From positions 23,808,802-23,872,801 of the forward strand of contig NC_045145.1 in NCBI RefSeq assembly GCF_008831285.2: a DNA stretch of 64,000 nucleotides, given 5' to 3'. The position numbers and the translations under genes were made by a program. Below the pieces are notes generated by a model. The model saw only the letters and a list, made by a program, of their open reading frames with translations, was not told the origin of the DNA and ran no database searches. Source of the stretch: Nymphaea colorata. Its lineage: Eukaryota; Streptophyta; Magnoliopsida; Nymphaeales; Nymphaeaceae. Below, one piece after another: positions 34,640 to 47,149 of the stretch (positions are counted from its first letter, which is position 1; every line of letters starts with the position of its first letter).

Positions 34640-37600
34640 TGCTGGACAAAAATTGTGGTGGACAGAGTGTTCTCGGAGAACGCAAAAAGCTGTTCCTACA
34701 TGTAACGCCCTGATAGGGGCCAACCTAGTGGTCCGTCAGGAGTGGCTACGCCAGATGCCGAGGGCCTTGATCTTCAAAGTGAGGCTAACATTTTTAGTGC
34801 GGGAGCAGATTCAAAAGGCATTCAAAATCCAAGTGAGGCTAATTTTCAAGCCTCATGTGCGGCATCGAATGGAGGTAGCGTGCAAATTCAAAGTAAGGTT
34901 AAACTCCTCAAGAAAGCGGATCATGATGAAGACCTAGAAAACTCTAGCCTAGAAGCATCGGCAGCTCTAGTGGCCGGTGAGGTGGGCTCGCTTAGAGTGG
35001 AGGACACGAACACGTAGGGGCAACCTAGGTGAGGTGGGCACAAGAGCCCACTTGGAGATTCATGAAAGGAGGAGCTCGGGCCAGCCCGAGCAAGGTGGGG
35101 CCTAGCACCCAAGTCTTTTATTTCAGTTTGGATCTTTTAGACTCATTTGCTTATAGTACTTTGCTTTGATCCATTTGCTTAGTTTGATTTCTCGTAAGAC
35201 TCATCCTGAGTCAAGTGTGAACCGGTTCAGCCTACACTATAAAGGTGAAAACCGAGACATTAGTAATTATGCAATTGAATTCAAGTTTTGTTTCTCTCTC
35301 ATCTTGCGTGTGAGAATTTGGCCCCTAGGGCATGGCTGGTTTCCAGCACTACACCGAATGTTGGCCTTTGTGTGAGTCAGACTGAGGGTTCAACCAGAGG
35401 GACGGCCACCGGAATCCATCACCGGAAGAATCAGCGACGGCATCCTCATCTTAGGTGCAAGTTCTTCAACCATAGAAGGACTTAGAGGCCATAGACAACA
35501 AGAGGACGTGCGTAGGAAGAGCTGAAACTTGTGGCAGTGGTTGAGGATCTCCGACATGCAAATCGACCACCGGCGGTGATTTGCAGCAGCTAAGTACTTC
35601 CTCTCCTATGGTACTTAGTGTAGATCATCGGTGACTCCCAAAGAAGTTGGTCTAATGTGAAGGAGAAAGCACGATCTTGGCTTATGTCAACCTAACGTGT
35701 GGGATCCCAAGCGATTCCATCTTTCCTTGAAGATCTGCCCGATCGAGTGATAGATCGATCCACTGGCGCATCCTCTTGCTGATCCAGCAAGCACCTAACA
35801 CTGGAAGTTGATCTAGAAGGTCTCGGATTGATAGTGTATTCCGCAGACTTGGTTCATCATTGCCATATTGCTGTTTGAAGATGAGGCGTTGAGGAGAAAG
35901 CAAAGGAGAAACTCGCTCGGGATTGGCAGGCGGAGTCCAACAACAGACCTCTGATAAACGAGCCATATCTCGTGATTGCCTGGGAGTTTTTGAGCGTGCT
36001 ATAGCTTGTTGGATCTTGAAGCCAGCTACAACATATCCAAAAATCAGGGAAATATTAGCTCTCTAGATGGGTCAAATTGGCGGTGAAACAGCTCGGGATT
36101 TCCCTACCGCAGCACAGCAGCGACCAGCGGCGGTGCCGCTTGATCAGTGGCAATTTCCCGGCGATCCAAGGGGAGTTTGGAGGCGGCTTTGGTACCGTTG
36201 GAAAGCTCTAGAACTTGCCTATGACATACTTAAATTTCAGCCAAATCAGATTCATTTGACCATCGAAGTGGAGCTCACTGGACTGTGACCAGAATCCCTG
36301 CCGCTGCACTATTTCCGATTTACATTTGGGATAATTCAGGCCAGATTCCGACCTGATTCTGACGGCCCAATTTCGGTGAAATCTTCCCACTTACCCTTCG
36401 CATTTGGTTAATTAATTTGATATAATTTAGCTAGTGCAAGGACAGATTCGACCAGTCAAAGTGCAGCTAGGTATCACATTGGAATATCCTAAATTCTAGT
36501 GCATTAGGATTTAGTCAACATTTGGTGCCTTGTGAAGGAGATCACCATCTTCCTTATCCAGCTCCAACATTTGTGGAAGGTGGATTGCGCCAGCTGAAGG
36601 AGGATGGCAGGTGGCACTCATGTGGGCAAGTCAACCTTCAATGCAGCTACATTTGAGGGAGGTGCCCAAACCGGCAAGGAGGATTACGCTACATTTGAGG
36701 AAGGTGATCAACTTGGAAAGAAGACCTTGGCTACCTTTGAGGAAGGTGATTGAGTACCATTTGGGAAAAGAGTCCACGTACCAAAAGAGATATCTTCTTG
36801 CCTAATCTCGTCACCTACATTTGAGGAAGGGCAGAGATCTCGAGCTGGATTCTTGCCACGTGGAAGGAGGAGGAGCTGCCATTTGTTCAAAAGGATCTTG
36901 CGCATCAAGGAAAAGATTTCCGATTTCCCTAATCTCATCCTCTTATCTTGGAAAGCTTGATCGGTCAAAGGTTCATTGAACCTAGACATCTACCAAGGAG
37001 GAAAGAGGATATTCATGCCACATTTGGTGGGACCCAAGCCCCTAAGCAGATCTAATCTCACCCTTGATCCGGCAAGAAAGAAGGAACGTCCACTAAGAGA
37101 GAGCAACCTACCTTGGGCATGAACTTCATCAAGGAATGAGCCGATCACACCCCTCACCCGCAGCACTAAGGAGAAGAGCACTTGATTGTCCGGAGAAGGA
37201 GAACATACAACGGATTCCGATCAACATAGCTCACCGGAAAAGAAGACACGCATGTGTTGGCGCTTCCAACACTAGCCTCCCCCAATCGACTTGTCTTACT
37301 CTTGGGGTTCACATTTGATACGGTGAAGTACACTACCTCCATTTACATTCTTACACCTTGATTGATAGTTGAATGTGCATGCCCTTTGCTTGTTTCCAAG
37401 TTACATATTCTTGATCAAGAGTTCGTGAGGAGGCTGGATTGAGGGAGCATTTGAGGCCTTTGGAGATCATATACTTCATCTTGGAACTACCTTTAGAAGG
37501 AGTGGACTTGCTTCCTTGACGTGGAGGTTGCTGAAAATACCGAAGGAGGCAGCCATCTATTGTTGCTGGTTATCACCTTCGCTGAGCACGTGGAGTCCCC

Positions 37601-38110
37601 AAGAGAGGCCTTGGGAGGTAAACACTTGGATCACCCTATAGATCCATGGGAGGGTGCTATTTGCTTTCTAAACCATCCAATGGCACTATCAGCCGACTGG
37701 AATCCCTCCAAAGCAACTTGATAAGGAAACAATTTCTGGGTTGAAGACCACCTAGGGTGAAGGACGTGGTATGTACACGTTTAGAGATTGTATGACAAAG
37801 TGGTTTGGCATGGTTTGATGAATGTTGACTGAGGAAAAGCGAATTTATGTATCGCAGCGCATTGTATTAGCCTCACATTCCTTTTAGTACATTGTAGTAG
37901 GTTTTGGAAACCCCACGGCTGGGAAAAGCTCATACTTGTATTCCAATACCTATATTTTTGCGTCGGGGTCCTGTCCGGCCAGGTAAACCCTACATTGTAT
38001 TAACATTTAAACCTATAAATGCTTGAATCTCCTAGATCTTGGGAGTAGGTTCGGTGGCTGCAACCTCAACATTTGCGGCAGTTAAGATTGACCCTAACAC
38101 GCCCTTACCC
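34640..38110 (+). mobile_element. Non-coding retroelement-like block, class uncertain
   Basis: A GC-richer block without a recognisable protein. A TGTAACGCCC start near 34699, a TATA-like ACTATAAAGG near 35237, and an ...AGTCAACA end at about 36518 followed by TTTGGTGCC (a loose tRNA-Asp-like primer site) suggest a long LTR and internal start of a gypsy-type or LARD element. After 36600 the phrase TACATTTGAGGAAGG recurs at irregular spacing. A second promoter-like region occurs near 37990-38020. I found no convincing second LTR. All open frames are short and without motifs. Confidence 0.35.
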
Positions 38111-38501
38111 CCAGAACTTTTTTGCGAAAACATTGCTTGAAACTCTCAATCGCTCAAAACTCGCTGAGCCTTCACGGTCTTGCTCAAATGCTGGTGCTGC
38201 ACTCTCGTGCATGTAACTCATTTCCTGGTTTGTCTTCGGCAAAGTGCATCTCATTCTTCTTCTCGTTTCACTGTTTTTCATTCTTTACCTTCACTTCTTC
38301 CATGGCTTCATTTCTATAAGGAGGGTTGCCCTATCTGAGACCGTTGATCGACTCCACCTATGATTGCTCTGCTCCTCTCTTCAGCCTTCTGTATATCGTG
38401 GGCACTTAGTTGCAGGCACTTAAAATAAATTTGTCACCTCCATAGGAAATTGATGAAATTTATGTTTTTTTCCCAAATCACTAAAGAGGGGTTGTACATA
38501 T

Positions 38502-38841
38502 TAGGCGTGGGCACCCGGCCGGGCCCCCACTGGGTACGGGGTACTCAGTACCCGGCCCAGTCAGGCCTTGGTCTGGGCTGGAAAAACCCGGTCCGGGCTC
38601 GGGTAGGTCTGGCCCAACCCGATCCAGCCGGTATTATTTAAAAAATATTTTTTTTATTATTTTTAATTTAATAATATGTATTTTACTATTAAAAATTGTT
38701 TTATAATTTAAAAAATTTATTTTTTTATTATCAAAGAGGTCGGGTCAGGTTGGGTGTGGCCCCTGGTTTCAACTATCAGCTGGGTCCAGGCCCGGGTTTA
38801 CTGGGCCGGGCGGGGCTGGCCCGGCACGATGCCCACCCCTA
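38502..38841. mobile_element. hAT-like MITE, copy M1
   Basis: The ends TAGGCGTGGGCA and TGCCCACCCCTA are inverted repeats. GC-rich arms surround an AT-rich core. It is flanked by 8-base repeats GTACATAT (38494-38501) and GTACCTAT (38842-38849), one mismatch, as expected for hAT insertion. It cannot encode a transposase. Confidence 0.85.
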
Positions 38842-39162
38842 GTACCTATTGGGGATTTTTGGAATACAATGGCCATCATCCTCATAATCATCCAAGTGTG
38901 GAGTTTGGGATAGGATGCTTTGAATTAGGGCCTCCCTTGAATTTATTGCTATCTTTTCTCAACCTCTTCTAACAATTCTTACCTATGTATATTTTCTCTA
39001 ATTTTGTGAACAGATGACAATGTATGTATCTTCATCTCCACTGGATTAAGTTTGGAGTTTCAGCTGATCAAGCACAATATCATGTCATTGTTGTTTTTAT
39101 GATGTATAGACAGCTTTACTTGATTCCTTGTCTTGGCCTCAACACTCTTGACATCTCCCTAA

Positions 39163-39335
39163 CTACATTCCTATTGATGAGAAAGCTTATTTGTCTTCAT
39201 ATTCATACAGCTCTTAATTGTAGTAACTACATTCCTATTGTCGAGAAAGCTTATTATTCATACAGCTCTTAATTGTAGTTGCTACATTCTTATTGTCGAG
39301 AAAGCTTATTTTTCTTCATATTCATACGGCTTTTA
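39163..39335 (+). repeat. Three tandem copies of a 55-65 base unit
   Basis: Units start at about 39163, 39227 and 39283 with CTACATTC(C/T)TATTG and continue GAGAAAGCTTAT...TTCATAC(A/G)GCT. The second unit lacks about ten bases. Confidence 0.85.
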
Positions 39336-40072
39336 AAATTTTAGAGATAACTCATTTTCAAATTGCGTTCATCTTACTTGTCCGGTGCTTTCTTCTTTTA
39401 TTTGATTGTTTTGATTCACACCAAGTGTTTGTCATAATGTCCCAGAAGACAAAAGCAATTAATATAACACTACTTTTCTTTTGGTCGCATAGATTTTAGG
39501 TCGTTTCTATGTTTAGAGTGAGAAAAAGAAAAAGAGGGAGAAACTTTGGAAAACATGCAATAAACATGTCCATTGGACAAGACAAGTCAGACTTTTGCCT
39601 TTATGTCTTTACAAACAAATACTAGACAAATTTACGGTTTGTTTATATGGACAAGAAGTCATTGTTCTTAGCACACTTACAATACAAGTGTTACCAAATG
39701 GTGCCTTAGGGGAACAAAATAAAAAAATATATCCAACCATAAACTTAACCGATTATGTTTTTCATTTATATATACCTAAAAATTTGAATAGTGACTTTGG
39801 TTTTTCAGAATTATAACTGGCCATTTACTGAGCACATAAAATTTCATTTCTATATTTTTTTTACAATTTTATATGTTCAATGGCACTGTGGGACACGTAC
39901 GTACTCCTCCACAAGACAAATCACCCACAAACAATGAATGCAAACACCCAAGGCAAAAGGAGCAGCTGACCAGCGACAACAACCGAACAGCAGGAAAGCC
40001 GTGAGTTGCCAAGGCCGACAACCAGTGCCGGAGAGAGAGGGAGAGGACCAAAGTGGGTTCATTCTTCCCCAG

Positions 40073-40479
40073 TCAAAGCGAGAGGAGATGACCGATGCAT
40101 GCTTCCCCTGTAGTCACCGCTGCAAGCGCTGTCAAGAGTAGGGAAATCGCCATAATATAATTTAGACGGCTCTCATTAATCCCCAAATAAAGAGCAAGCA
40201 GTAGCCGGTGCAAAGAGAGAAGCAAAGGAAAGGTGATCAGGAAAAAGGCTGCAACCAATGGGTGGCGGAGCCAATCTGCGGCCAGCTTCTTCACCAAGGC
40301 CACCTGCACGAGACCAATAATCCAGCTGAACTGAATAGCAATGACAGCCAGTCTCATGGAACCCCAATTAAATAGAGCCTGCTGTTGTTGCCTTTCGTTC
40401 GGTAATGAGGAAGAATCGGATGTGGGCAAAGACAAGCGAATAATGGGAGCAGGGGGGCAAAGAAGCAAGGGGTGACTTA
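40073..40479 (-). CDS. Small multi-spanning membrane protein, family copy F
   Basis: A 131-codon frame on the minus strand ends at 40073. Its order matches the other family members: SLPTSDSSSLPNERQQQQ, then MRLAVIAIQFSWIIGLVQVALVKKLAADW, LVAAFFLITFPLLL, NESRLNYIMAISLLLTALA and the C-terminus CIGHLLSL. Hydrophobic segments lie at about residues 39-58, 70-86 and 104-119. The real 5' coding block is separated from this part: a matching N-terminal block lies at 41440-41585, beyond a second partial copy (G) and two MITEs. The present ATG starts next to a MITE and is probably not original. Function unknown, and expression doubtful. Confidence 0.5.
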
Positions 40480-40828
40480 CAGGTGGGCGCCGGGCTGGGC
40501 CTCCAGTAGGCCCAGCTTGGGCCCGGGTCCGGGGTGAAAAATCCTGGCTTGGGCCCGGTGGGCTGGCTTGGGTCGGCCCGACTGTTTGGACTAGGGCTTG
40601 GTAATATTTAAAAAAATATATTTTTTATTATTTTTAAATTTAATAATACATTTTTATTATTTAAAATACAATTTATATTTAAAAAATTGTTTTATAATTT
40701 TAAAAATAATTTTTTATTACTAACCTGGTCGGGTCACGCCGGGACTGAACCCAATACCCGAATATTGGGTCGGGCCCAGATCGAAGTTTCAGACCCATCC
40801 GCCAGACCGGGCCCAATGCCCACCCCTA
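40480..40828. mobile_element. hAT-like MITE, copy M2
   Basis: It has the same architecture as M1, with GC-rich inverted ends (AGGTGGGCGCCGGGC; TGCCCACCCCTA) and an AT-rich core. It lies in unit 1 of the tandem duplication. Confidence 0.85.
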
Positions 40829-40845
40829 ACGGCAATTGATGGGGG

Positions 40846-41066
40846 CCAATGGGAGGCCCAGCCAATCTGTAGCCAGGTTCTTCACCAAGGCCACCTGCAT
40901 GAGACCAATAATCCAGCCGAACTGAATAGCAATGACAGCCGGTCCCACGGAACCCCAATTAAACGGAGTCTGTAGTTGTTGCCTTTCATTCGGTAATGAG
41001 GAAGGATCAGATGTGGGCAAAGAGAAGCGAATGACGAGAGCAGGGGCAAAGAAGCAAGGGGCGGCT
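40846..41066 (-). pseudogene. Membrane-protein family copy G, partial
   Basis: It contains the central block only (LPTSDPSSLPNERQQLQ, then AVIAIQFGWIIGLMQVALVKNLATDW) and then runs out at the duplication junction. It is very close to copy F. Confidence 0.8.
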
Positions 41067-41423
41067 TAGGTGGGCACTGGGCTAGGCCGCTGGCGGGCCC
41101 GGCACGGACTCGGGTCCGCGCTCAAAAATGCCAGCCTGGGCACGGGGCCGGGCCCAGTAGGCTGGCTCGGGTTGGCCAGACTATCTAGACCTGGGCCCGG
41201 TAATATTAAAAAAATATTTTTTATTATTTTTAAATTTAATAATATATTTTTATTATTGAAAATACAATTTATATTAAAAAATTTGTTTTATAATTTAAAA
41301 AATAATTTTTTATTAATAACTGGGTCGGGTTGCGCCGGGCCCGAACCCGATACCGAATATCGGGCCGAGCCTTGATCGGAGTTTCGGACCGGTCTGGCAG
41401 ACCCGGCCCAGTGCCCACCCATA
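41067..41423. mobile_element. hAT-like MITE, copy M3
   Basis: The ends TAGGTGGGCA and TGCCCACCCATA flank an AT-rich core, as in M1 and M2. It lies in unit 2 of the tandem duplication. Flanking 8-base repeats are not convincing. Confidence 0.85.
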
Positions 41424-41439
41424 GCGACAATTGATGGGG

Positions 41440-41585
41440 AAGAAGAGATTAGGGGCTGTGGAAGTCAAGATGTCCTAAGGAAGCGCCAGATTCGAGATCA
41501 TGAGAAGATGATGAGAAGGAAATGGTGCTTCTCGCCCTTCCATGAAAGATACCATGGCGTGTTCTTCGTGGCCTGGGAGACTCCC
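41440..41585 (-). pseudogene. N-terminal block of the F/G family gene
   Basis: The minus strand contains TATCTTTCATGGA, TCATGATCTCGAATCTGG and CACAGCCCC, aligning with the first coding block of copies D and E (LSWRPRM, SHDLESG, TQPL). Frame breaks are present. A MITE separates it from copy G, so one gene has been split into pieces. Confidence 0.6.
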
Positions 41586-42255
41586 TTCCACTAATTTTTC
41601 CTTTGAATTAAAGCTGCATTTTATTAGTAAAGGTTGTTGGATTTTTTTTAATTAAGGTTGCGTGCGCTGTTGCAGCTCACTCACCTTCTATTAAAAAAAA
41701 ATATATATATAAATAAAAAAATAAATCCACATCAAACAGTTCTCCTTCTTCTAGCTTTTCATTGTGTCACCACTCGTTGCATCAGGGGTCGGGTTGGTCC
41801 CCATCATCTTGGCCTAGTGCTGAGGTGTAAACGAAGGCAGATGTTTTTGTAATAAAAAAAAAAGTTTTTTATAATCATTTTATTTTTTATTTTTATTTTT
41901 ATCTTACCAAAAATTTGTGTAAGAGATGCTTCTGTCGTTTGGTGCACGAAATTTCCTGCACGCACTAGATGCTTTTTTATAACCAGCCTTACTCAAACTT
42001 GACCTTTACAGATGCAATTGCGGCATGATGGTTGTTGTCAGCAAGCAAACAAGTACTTACTCAAACTTGACCTTTACAGATGCAATTGCGGCATGATGAT
42101 TGTTATCAGCATTTCTCGGGTTTGCTTTCTCACCTTTATTACAGTGCTATAACGTGCACATATTGACTGTTAATGGAAACCCTATACTTTGATCCCAATA
42201 AAGTAAATGTTATCTCTTGTTTGAGAGAGACAGAGTGTCGGATTTGTTTTCCTTC
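41586..42255. other. Intergenic with a 68-base direct duplication
   Basis: The phrase ACTCAAACTTGACCTTTACA and the following 20 bases occur at about 41991 and again at 42059. Otherwise the stretch is AT-rich with no gene. Confidence 0.6.
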
Positions 42256-42310
42256 CGCCCCAATCGTTGAACGACACCAAACCGTTCAAACCTCTGTTCT
42301 GCCTGATCGT
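42256..42310 (-). repeat. Piece of the copy A 3' flank
   Basis: The reverse complement matches 2330-2386 just downstream of copy A (shared CCAATCGTTG and ACCAAACCG blocks). It is another sign that family flanks are scattered here. Confidence 0.55.
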
Positions 42311-43480
42311 TCTACAAACAAGTGAATTATGAATGTGAACACAAAACCAAGAGATATTGGGTGAAGGGTTGGCAAAGCCCGAAAGAGCGAAGAATCATGA
42401 ATATGAACACAAAAAAAAGGTTTTCATTAAAGAAAATAAATAAAACAGCCATTTACACTTTATGTCAACTAGCATACTGTTTATTTAACAGATTGAATTA
42501 GATGCCTAGTTAACCAAAAAAACTCCATGGTCAAAATCGCCATTGCTTTTATGTAAAAATGACGGGGGTATCTGATGGTTTGGCATTTTGATTCAAGAAC
42601 CGAAAACTTCAAATCATAATTCTTCTTAAAAATGGAATGGAATTAAAATTCCAAGTTTCAGTTTTTGAATTTTAGGGAAAAAAACACGTCATTTGTTTAA
42701 TAATTTTAATTTCATAAAAAATAAGCATTTTGATTTTAAAATTCAACGATTTTAGAAACATTAAACGTCCAAGAAAAAAGATCTTTTTTTTTAATCAAAG
42801 CTTTCAATTCAAGTTAAGACTGTCTAGTTTTCATTAACTGATATAAGGGCTCATCAGAGAAAGGAGAACCAATCAGAAAATGGCAGCATTTATATGCATC
42901 TGCTAAATTATCCTTCAAATCAAGCTCTTTATTGAACAAAAACAAGAAAAAATGCAAAATAGTTTAATATAGATCTTTTTACAATGTAGATCTGAATTTC
43001 CTTACTCGATGCATTTACTAGAGAGAGGATTCAGATGGGATATCAGATTGTATCCGAACTTTTGACGCTTCAAGTCTTTTTACAAAGCCGTCTTCCAAGT
43101 ACGGCAAAGCTAATTCAGATTTGGATACGTCTTTTTGATCGAATTAAGTTGACAGTCGTTGCTGAAGATTCTGAATTTGAGTACACCTTTGAACCTTGTA
43201 ATTTTCTTTATGTATTTTAGCATATAAAACTTTTGGATCTTGGTCAGAATCTAATCGGACTTTTCCAGAAATTTTAAATGAAAGAAAACATTACTATAGT
43301 GGGTGTTCAAAACTGCTGTCCTGATCCATATGCGGATCTTGATTCTAAAAAGAACCGACCATTTACACTTTAGTTGGATAGGCTCCAAAACTGTTAGCTA
43401 ATACAAATCAAATGGTGTCAAATAGTTAAATAAACACAAGCAAATTAAATCCTATTTCATAGTACCACCATGTATACACC
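42311..43480. other. Intergenic; 42970-43100 repeats 9.5-9.64 kb in reverse
   Basis: Apart from the repeat shared with 9510-9640, I see no gene. A 61-codon frame at 43035-43220 is without motif. Confidence 0.45.
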
Positions 43481-43499
43481 AAAATTGCAAACAAAAAAA

Positions 43500-43770
43500 T
43501 CGACAGATACAAAACTCACTAAACACAGTTGTAATTAGAACTGACACAGTCGTGATAAGTAGAGAAACCACCCGAACATAATTTAGACAGATCTGCCAGT
43601 ACAAAGTGAGAAGCAAAGGATGGTCATGTGGAAAAAGACTGCAACCAAAGGAAGGCCAAGCCAACCTTTACCAAGCACACTGGTACCAGCCCGACAATCC
43701 AGCTGCACTAATAACAATGAGAGTCGAACCTAAGGCACCCCACTGGGATTGTCTTTATTCCAAGTCTAAC
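43500..43770 (-). pseudogene. Membrane-protein family copy H
   Basis: The minus strand reads CLNYVRVVSLLITTVSVLITT, very close to copy A (CLNYLRVVSLFITTVAVLVTA), preceded by FGCSLFPHD and LYWQ. Frameshifts and a stop separate the upstream blocks, and the C-terminal tail is lost. It is a decayed copy of the A subgroup. Confidence 0.75.
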
Positions 43771-44819
43771 CTTGTTTTTATAATGGAATATCGATAATGT
43801 CCTGAAAAACATTACAATATTACCCTCCTTGTTTTAATAAATGCCAAATAATCAAAATTACATTTTTGCCCATGAAATATTTCTTAATCCCAATTATGGC
43901 CTCAAGTCTGAATTAAGTTTTGGTTAGACAATTGCCTCCCTATTCATGTTCACCATTTAATTAGAGTTTTTCTTTTCCTTTTTTTTTTATGTCCCCATTC
44001 AAAGATAATCGACAACATTTACAAGGAAGTTCATGTATAAATTGCGCACAATAAATATATTGGAAAACCAGGCGAGCAAGTACCACGTTATGTACATGTT
44101 CTCAATTCGATTCTTAGAGGGTGCCTTCTTAGAGCATTGAGGACTATTGATTTTTGCTGGTGATTTAGTTGGAGTTAATAAAATAACCAGATATTGGACA
44201 CTACTCCATCCGGATATGATTCCGCATTAACTACTTTAAAATGATTGCGCAACCTTCAAGACCTTAATAATCTTCCTGACCTGCCGCTTGTGTTTTTTCC
44301 AAAGACATTTGCAATTTTCTCTAATGGTATGTTTCCATGATGTCCAATATTACATGGGCAAAAATGTAATTATCAAAGCCCCACACATGCCTCGATCGGG
44401 TCATTTATTCAGGAAGGCTACTTGGGCAACGTTTATGATCTCAGTAACTACCCCAGATTTGTCTGAAAAGTTTCGGATCTCCAAGACCCGAATCACATCG
44501 AAGTAGGATGACCTCCTTATCTACCATGTGCTAAAAATCATCCTATTTCACAAATGTTAACAGTTTATAACTGTTCCATAATCTATCTCTAAAAGTTGAA
44601 CAGATTCACGTATAACACTTATTAAGAACCAAGTCCCTCCTATTCTTTCCTTGACACTGGGATTCATGGTTACTTCACAACTTGGGTGACTCTATTTAAC
44701 TTAAGAGCATGCTATTATCTGCAGTTCATAGAAATAGTAATTAGAAGAGTCGAACTGATGATTAGACTTTCACCAATCCACCAGCCCAACCAACTACATA
44801 CACTAGTACTTCCATCATT
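43771..44819. other. Intergenic, nothing identified
   Basis: AT-rich. A 72-codon frame at 44288-44506 (+) has no recognisable motif. Confidence 0.35.
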
Positions 44820-46375
44820 TTTGACAGATGTAAATGGTCCATCTCCTTCTTTTTAAGTGCAAATGTAAAACACTTCACATAATACACATAGATATAGAAA
44901 TTGGTATGTGCCTTTAGGTGCTTAACTTATCCACTTCAGTCTACTACTTTTTCTAAAGTGAGGGTTAATCGAAACAGAAGGAGAAAAAGTATTGAAAATG
45001 CTCCATTTCCTTTTTCTAAGTGCAAATGCAAAATAGGTACAGGTGAAATTGGTATTTGCCTTTAGCTGGCAAACTTATAAGAAACCACTTCAGCCTTCTA
45101 TTTTTTCTAAATTGACGGTTAATAGAAATAGAAAAAATAAAAAGTTGTCATGGAGCTTTTTTTTCTAATATTAATTCATGACTTTTTATTTTTCTGCCTC
45201 TATAACCGTCAATTTAGAAAAAATAAAAGGCTGAAATGGTTTCTTATAAGTTTGCCACCTAAAAGGCTAATACCAATTTCCACATCTATGTAACGTGTAT
45301 CTGTTTTTCATTTGCACTTAGAAAAATGAGCATTTTCAATTCTATTTCTCTTTTTGTTTCTATTAACCCTCAATTTGGAAAATGTAGAAGGCTAAAGTGG
45401 ATAAGTTTACTATCTAAAGGCACATACCAGTTTCTATATCTACGTGTATGTGAAGTGTTTTATATTCACACTTAAAAAAAGGAGGTGAACCATTTTGAAT
45501 ATGGCTACGAGACCTATATCACAACTAAGTGAATATCCATTTTTTATATTAATATACATCTAACCATACTTTCTTTCCTATCTAAATACCTATTTTGAAC
45601 CAATAAAACAATAAAAACATGAAATTTTGAAGACCTATACTAGCTTTTGTAACTTTCGGGTTTGAAATAGCTGTCATACTGAAAAGTGAAAACATAAAAA
45701 TAGTGAGGAGCAATGCATAACAATCCAAACAAGGAGAGTTGTATACCTGTGGCTTTGAATATTCAAGAATGTATAGTACTAAGGTTGAAGAACATGGCAT
45801 TGGATGGTCACCAATGTGAAACAATGGGCTCTTTATAGTACATAATATATGATACTTTTAAGGAAGAATCGTGAATGCAAGGTGACCAAATTAGAAATGA
45901 GGGGAAATATGAAAATAAATCTTTTTTTTCCTTTTCTTTAAACAGAGAAAAAATGTTGTCTTTAGTAAACTTTGGATTGTATCATCTCCACTTATTATTA
46001 CAATTGATACTATCCATTCTTTTAATTTGTTTTCCCAATTTTTCATGATTAATGTCAATGAGTGTCAAATTCGATTATGTATGTGGGAAAAGTTTATAAA
46101 GATTTGTTGCCCTCCTTTACAAAAAAAAATTGATCGGTAGAATTGTATATACCAAGAAAATGTCGTTATATAATTGGAATACTTGAAAGCAAAAGGGGAA
46201 GATGATAAAAAGGGAATCTTTATTGTCAGTGATGCATATTTTCTTTCTAGTCATGGGTAAGTACCTACCCATCTGGTTGGGCATGAAGCCCCCGTGCCAC
46301 TAAGTAGAAAATACAAGATTAATTTCACTAACAAATAATGAAAAGATGCAATAATTGATATGTTTAGACTAATAA
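44820..46375 (+). repeat. Dispersed module X, copy 3, with inverted start
   Basis: It matches X1 and X4. Its first 340 bases (44820-45150) are the reverse complement of 45165-45510, making a local palindrome not seen in the other copies. A minus-strand frame of 80 codons (45582-45824) contains YALLLTIFMFSLFSMTAISN, shared with X4. Confidence 0.8.
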
Positions 46376-46391
46376 TTGATGTTTTGAATTA

Positions 46392-47140
46392 TACATGTGT
46401 TCAAGCCATTTTACAAATTTGTTGTATTCAAATGACAAGTTATATATTGTTTCTGTTTTAAAATTACCGACTTGACCCACCGAGTTAGGAATCAAGAACG
46501 AACTCAGTCCAGTTCCAAGTCATTGAATTTTAAATCGTAGAACAGTCTCTGTCAATGAATGCCCTCAGTGCTCTTGTATGTTGAACACTCTTGGTGACAG
46601 AATGTTGTTTGTTCTTGGGTTGAATAAAGGAAGATAGGAGAAGATAATTAATTAGTTCTGCACCACAGCCGTCAGGTTTAGTTAATGTCTAAACACGCCC
46701 CAGTTTTATAGCATAAGAGATAACGCTTTTTGAGGAACATCTGATTTTTAAATCGGATGCTCTATTTAATTTTTTTTTTAAAGAAAGGGCATCAAGCTAG
46801 TTATGTGCATGCCTATGTTGCAAGAAAAATAACCAAAATACCTCCATTTCAACAATTTTTTTTTTAAAAAAGATAAAAAATTAAAAATTAAAAAGTCCAA
46901 ACTACCTATTATTTTGCAAAAAAAAATCAAAAATACCATCCAGTTTCAAGGCAGATTTGTTGCATATAATATTTGAGTGGAAAGCATGGGGATATATGCT
47001 GACGTCCTATCTCAGGCATCGAATTGGACAGAGCCTCATTAGCAATCCACGTGGGGCAGGTGCGACAATGGTGACGTCACAAAAGTTCGAAGAAGTGGTG
47101 CATGAAATGACACCGTGAACTTGTAAAGCAACAAAAAATA
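46392..47140 (+). repeat. Dispersed module P, copy 2
   Basis: It matches 31090-31883, ending with CCAACACAGT, the first ten bases of the 23-bp terminal repeat. The inverted duplication D/E begins right after. Confidence 0.85.
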
Positions 47141-47149
47141 CCCAACACA

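Larger units (their letters stand above)
40255..41440. repeat. Tandem duplication, 591-base period, each with a MITE
   Basis: Unit 1 (about 40255-40845) and unit 2 (about 40846-41440) each contain the central part of the membrane-protein gene followed by a MITE and the short tail CAATTGATGGGG. The MITE was therefore present before the duplication. Confidence 0.85.

Noticed and set aside
34632-35017. Two overlapping plus-strand frames as a host protein
   Set aside because: No motif, located in retroelement-like GC-rich DNA, and frames overlap with no preferred codon pattern visible.
36519-36540. A firm gypsy primer-binding site
   Set aside because: Similarity to a tRNA-Asp-type site is loose, and no second LTR was found to confirm an LTR end.
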